Positions 60,974 through 64,000 of a DNA stretch of 64,000 nt are shown here, piece by piece. The notes under the pieces were generated by a model. The model had not been told where the DNA came from. It did no database searches and worked only from the letters and a program-made list of their open reading frames with translations. Source of the DNA: Pantanalinema rosaneae (GTDB taxonomy: Bacteria; Cyanobacteriota; Cyanobacteriia; Leptolyngbyales; Leptolyngbyaceae). The translations under genes and the position numbers were made by a program. Numbering within the stretch: position 1 is the first letter of the stretch; each line of letters begins with the position of its first letter. The DNA lies in NCBI RefSeq assembly GCF_050753385.1, contig NZ_JBLZFZ010000032.1, positions 1 through 64,000 of the forward strand, given 5' to 3'.

Positions 60974-63900
60974 TTGCCCAGGGTCAAAGTGGAGCCGATC
61001 CGGGGACGAAACTTCAGCAACCGATTCCACAAAATTTGCTGCGTAGTGGGGTGAAGCAGTTTGTCGGGCGCGATCGCGCTTTAGCAACGTTGCAGGCTCA
61101 ATTGGAGCGGGGCGATCGGGTCGTGATTAGTGCCATTCAGGGGATGGGAGGCATTGGCAAGACGGAGTTGGCGTTGCAATATGCGTTGTCGTCCTATCGG
61201 CAGCGACGGTATCCCGGTGGGGTGTGTTGGTTAGGGGCGCGAGACTTGGATGTAGGGACGCAAATTGTCTCGTTTGCTCAGAAACAATTGTCTTTGCTGC
61301 CGCCCGATGGAGAATTGGTGGATCAGGTAGACTTCTGTTGGCAACACTGGCGCGAGGGTAATGTGTTGGTGGTGCTGGATGATGTGACGGACTATGCCGA
61401 GATTCAGTCCTATCTGCCGCCGTCTACCGAGCCTCGGTTTAAGGTATTACTCACGACGCGGCTGAATCTGGAACAGTCGGTGAGCCAAACGCTCCACATG
61501 CTGTCGCTGGATGTGTTGGAGGAAAAGGCAGCGCTGGATCTGCTGCGATCGCTGGTAGGAGCAGCACGAATTGATCGTCAATTGGCAGAGGCGCAATGGC
61601 TCTGTGAGTGGCTAGGCTATCTACCGTTGGGACTGGAATTAGTGGGGCGGTTTCTGATTGGTCAAGGTCAACAAGATTTATCTCTGACAGTATTAAAACA
61701 GCGACTAGAAACCCAGCGGCTGGCAGCAAAGGCGTTGGCTAAAACCTATCCAGGGATGACGGCATCGCTGAATGTGGTGGCGGCGTTTGAGTTGAGTTGG
61801 CAAGAGCTAACTGAGTCAACCCAGGCGTTAGCTTACTGGTTGAGTTTGTTTGCGCTGACTCCGATCGCCTGGAAGCTCATGGCGGCAATGACATCTGATG
61901 ATGGGACGGAAGACCTGGAGGAAAACCGGGATGAGTTGCTGAATCTGCATCTGTTGCAACGGGTGGGAGAAGGCGCTTACCAACTGCATCAACTGATTCG
62001 AGAATTCTTTCGTGCCAAGTTAGAGCAAACTGAAACGGCGGCAGCATGGAAGCAGACCTATTGCCAAGTTATGGTGCAGAGTGCCCAGCAAATGCCGCAA
62101 AGCCCCACCATAGAGTTGATTCAGGCGGTGACGCTGGTCATGCCTCATTTAGCAGAAGCCGCCACCACCTGGCTTGCCTGGATAAATGATGACGATTTGG
62201 CTTGGCTGTTTGTTGGTTTGGGACGGTTTTATGAGGGGCAGGGAGCCTATGCTCAAGCTGTTCCCTGGTATGAAAATTGTGTTTCTGTTACTCGCGATCG
62301 CTTAGGCGAGGATCATCCCGATGTCGCCACGAGTTACAACAACCTGGCGGGACTGTATGAATCGCAAGGACGCTATGCGGAAGCCGAACCCCTGTATCAA
62401 CAAGCGCTGGCGCTGATGCAACGGCTGTTAGGCGAGGATCATCCCGATGTCGCCACGAGTTACAACAATCTGGCGGCATTGTACTATTCGCAAGGGCGCT
62501 ATGCGGAAGCGGAACCAATGTATCAACAAGCGCTGGCGCTGCGGCAACGGCTGTTAGGCGAGGATCATCCCGATGTCGCCACGAGTTACAACAATCTGGC
62601 GGCATTGTACTATTCGCAAGGGCGCTATGCGGAAGCGGAACCAATGTATCAACAAGCGCTGGCGCTGCGGCAACGGCTGTTAGGCGAGGATCATCCCGAT
62701 GTCGCCACGAGTTACAACAATCTGGCGGCATTGTACTATTCGCAAGGGCGCTATGCGGAAGCGGAACCAATGTATCAACAAGCGCTGGCGCTGCGGCAAC
62801 GGCTGTTAGGCGAGGATCATCCCGATGTCGCCACGAGTTACAACAATCTGGCGGCATTGTACTATTCGCAAGGGCGCTATGCGGAAGCGGAACCAATGTA
62901 TCAACAAGCGCTGGCGCTGCGGCAACGGCTGTTAGGCGAGGATCATCCCGATGTCGCCACGAGTTACAACAATCTGGCGGCATTGTACTATTCGCAAGGG
63001 CGCTATGCGGAAGCGGAACCAATGTATCAACAAGCGCTGGCGCTGCGGCAACGGCTGTTAGGCGAGGATCATCCCGATGTCGCCACGAGTTACAACAATC
63101 TGGCGGCATTGTACTATTCGCAAGGGCGCTATGCGGAAGCGGAACCAATGTATCAACAAGCGCTGGCGCTGCGGCAACGGCTGTTAGGCGAGGATCATCC
63201 CGATGTCGCCACGAGTTACAACAATCTGGCGGCATTGTACTATTCGCAAGGGCGCTATGCGGAAGCGGAACCAATGTATCAACAAGCGCTGGCGCTGCGG
63301 CAACGGCTGTTAGGCGAGGATCATCCCGATGTCGCCACGAGTTACAACAATCTGGCGGCATTGTACTATTCGCAAGGGCGCTATGCGGAAGCGGAACCAA
63401 TGTATCAACAAGCGCTGGCGCTGCGGCAACGGCTGTTAGGCGAGGATCATCCCGATGTCGCCACGAGTTACAACAATCTGGCGGCATTGTACTATTCGCA
63501 AGGGCGCTATGCGGAAGCGGAACCAATGTATCAACAAGCGCTGGCGCTGCGGCAACGGCTGTTAGGCGAGGATCATCCCGATGTCGCCACGAGTTACAAC
63601 AATCTGGCGGCATTGTACTATTCGCAAGGGCGCTATGCGGAAGCGGAACCAATGTATCAACAAGCGCTGGCGCTGCGGCAACGGCTGTTAGGCGAGGATC
63701 ATCCCGATGTCGCCACGAGTTACAACAATCTGGCGGCATTGTACTATTCGCAAGGGCGCTATGCGGAAGCGGAACCAATGTATCAACAAGCGCTGGCGCT
63801 GCGGCAACGGCTGTTAGGCGAGGATCATCCCGATGTCGCCACGAGTTACAACAATCTGGCGGCATTGTACTATTCGCAAGGGCGCTATGCGGAAGCGGAA

Positions 63901-64000
63901 CCAATGTATCAACAAGCGCTGGCGCTGCGGCAACGGCTGTTAGGCGAGGATCATCCCGATGTCGCCACGAGTTACAACAATCTGGCGGCATTGTACTATT
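60970..64000 (+). CDS. NB-ARC (STAND) ATPase with TPR array, 3'-truncated by the window
   Basis: More than 1010 codons are open to the end of the window. The NB-ARC region has P-loop GMGGIGKTELALQYA (about residues 58-72 from the shift), Walker B-like VLVVLDDVTDY (about 133-143), LLTTRLN, and YLPLGLELVG. A winged-helix end follows, GAYQLHQLIREFF. Then come kinesin-light-chain-like TPR units (GEDHPDVATSYNNLAALYYS), 42 residues each. Such proteins are ATP-driven switches, some of them in phage defence or programmed death, but this one's effector is not visible. No ATG precedes the P-loop; the only in-frame start codons are TTG/GTG near 61039-61054 without a ribosome-binding site. That supports translation as a fusion with the upstream ORF. 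The 3' end lies outside. Confidence 0.88.
62305..64000 (+). repeat. 126-bp tandem TPR repeats, twelve identical full copies
   Basis: The unit starts GGCGAGGATCATCCCGATG and is 126 bp (42 codons). One divergent copy begins at 62305. Copies beginning at 62431, 62557 and every 126 bp to 63817 are twelve identical full units by eye, and a partial thirteenth runs to the end of the window. The array encodes TPR units in the NB-ARC protein. Its true copy number may differ from the assembly. Confidence 0.95.

Noticed and set aside
62288..63991. A 567-codon open frame on the minus strand with perfect internal repeats
   Set aside because: It is antisense to the 126-bp TPR repeats. Because the unit is a multiple of three, one open copy makes all copies open. 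It has no family resemblance.
62431..64000. Possible CRISPR array because of exact regular repeats
   Set aside because: The 126-bp units are contiguous with no unique spacers, are coding, and no cas gene is present.

Overview
The window is a single stretch of cyanobacterial chromosome. The evidence is the very high density of GCGATCGC (HIP1) and CGATCG words, the bidirectional Hox NAD(H)-linked NiFe hydrogenase, a CP12-type protein, PAS-rich hybrid kinases and NB-ARC/TPR proteins. The species cannot be fixed from sequence alone; a non-heterocystous filamentous or Leptolyngbya-like lineage is only a guess. No rRNA, tRNA, CRISPR array, transposase or phage gene was seen. Bases 1-19 are the Nextera/Tn5 mosaic end, so the left edge is a library artefact and recG is truncated there.

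Layout. 0-9 kb: housekeeping and small metabolic genes (recG, valine-pyruvate aminotransferase, rimM, an HI0933-like flavoprotein, a rubredoxin missed by length filters, a Cys-rich unknown, an MFS transporter). 9-18.8 kb: an orphan sugar-binding lipoprotein, then five receiver/kinase proteins, two of which have Arg in place of the phosphoacceptor His. 18.8-47.2 kb: a 28-kb run of minus-strand genes for fermentative hydrogen and redox metabolism. In transcription order it is hoxE-hoxF-hoxU-hoxY-hoxH, then a [2Fe-2S] ferredoxin, a PAS protein and a SpoIIE-type phosphatase, then hoxW. These are followed by two giant hybrid kinases with a response regulator between them, a CP12 variant, hypA-hypB-hypF-hypC, nifJ (pyruvate:ferredoxin oxidoreductase), a dihydroorotate-dehydrogenase-like gene, hypD and hypE. 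Pyruvate oxidation, hydrogenase structure, nickel-site assembly, proteolytic maturation and redox sensing are thus all encoded together.

47.7-52.3 kb: SRPBCC, DUF6653 and CPBP-protease membrane proteins and a LuxR-type regulator. 52.8-60.2 kb: a six-gene plus-strand cassette that matches no system I know. It holds two paralogous proteins rich in Glu/Phe/Tyr alternation, a gluzincin-like metallopeptidase, a transthyretin-like-domain protein, an unknown helical protein, and a protein with a zinc-dependent phospholipase C/P1-nuclease-like motif that also carries the Glu/Phe and EAEAF signatures. 60.5-64 kb: a small coiled-coil ORF that ends on A AAA AAG TAG and continues in the -1 frame into a large NB-ARC (STAND) protein. 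Its TPR region contains twelve identical 126-bp repeats and runs off the window.

The three most interesting items are the clostridial-type ferredoxin/PAS/SpoIIE triad inside the hox operon, the Glu/Phe-repeat cassette, and the putative -1 frameshift fusion of the NB-ARC/TPR protein.
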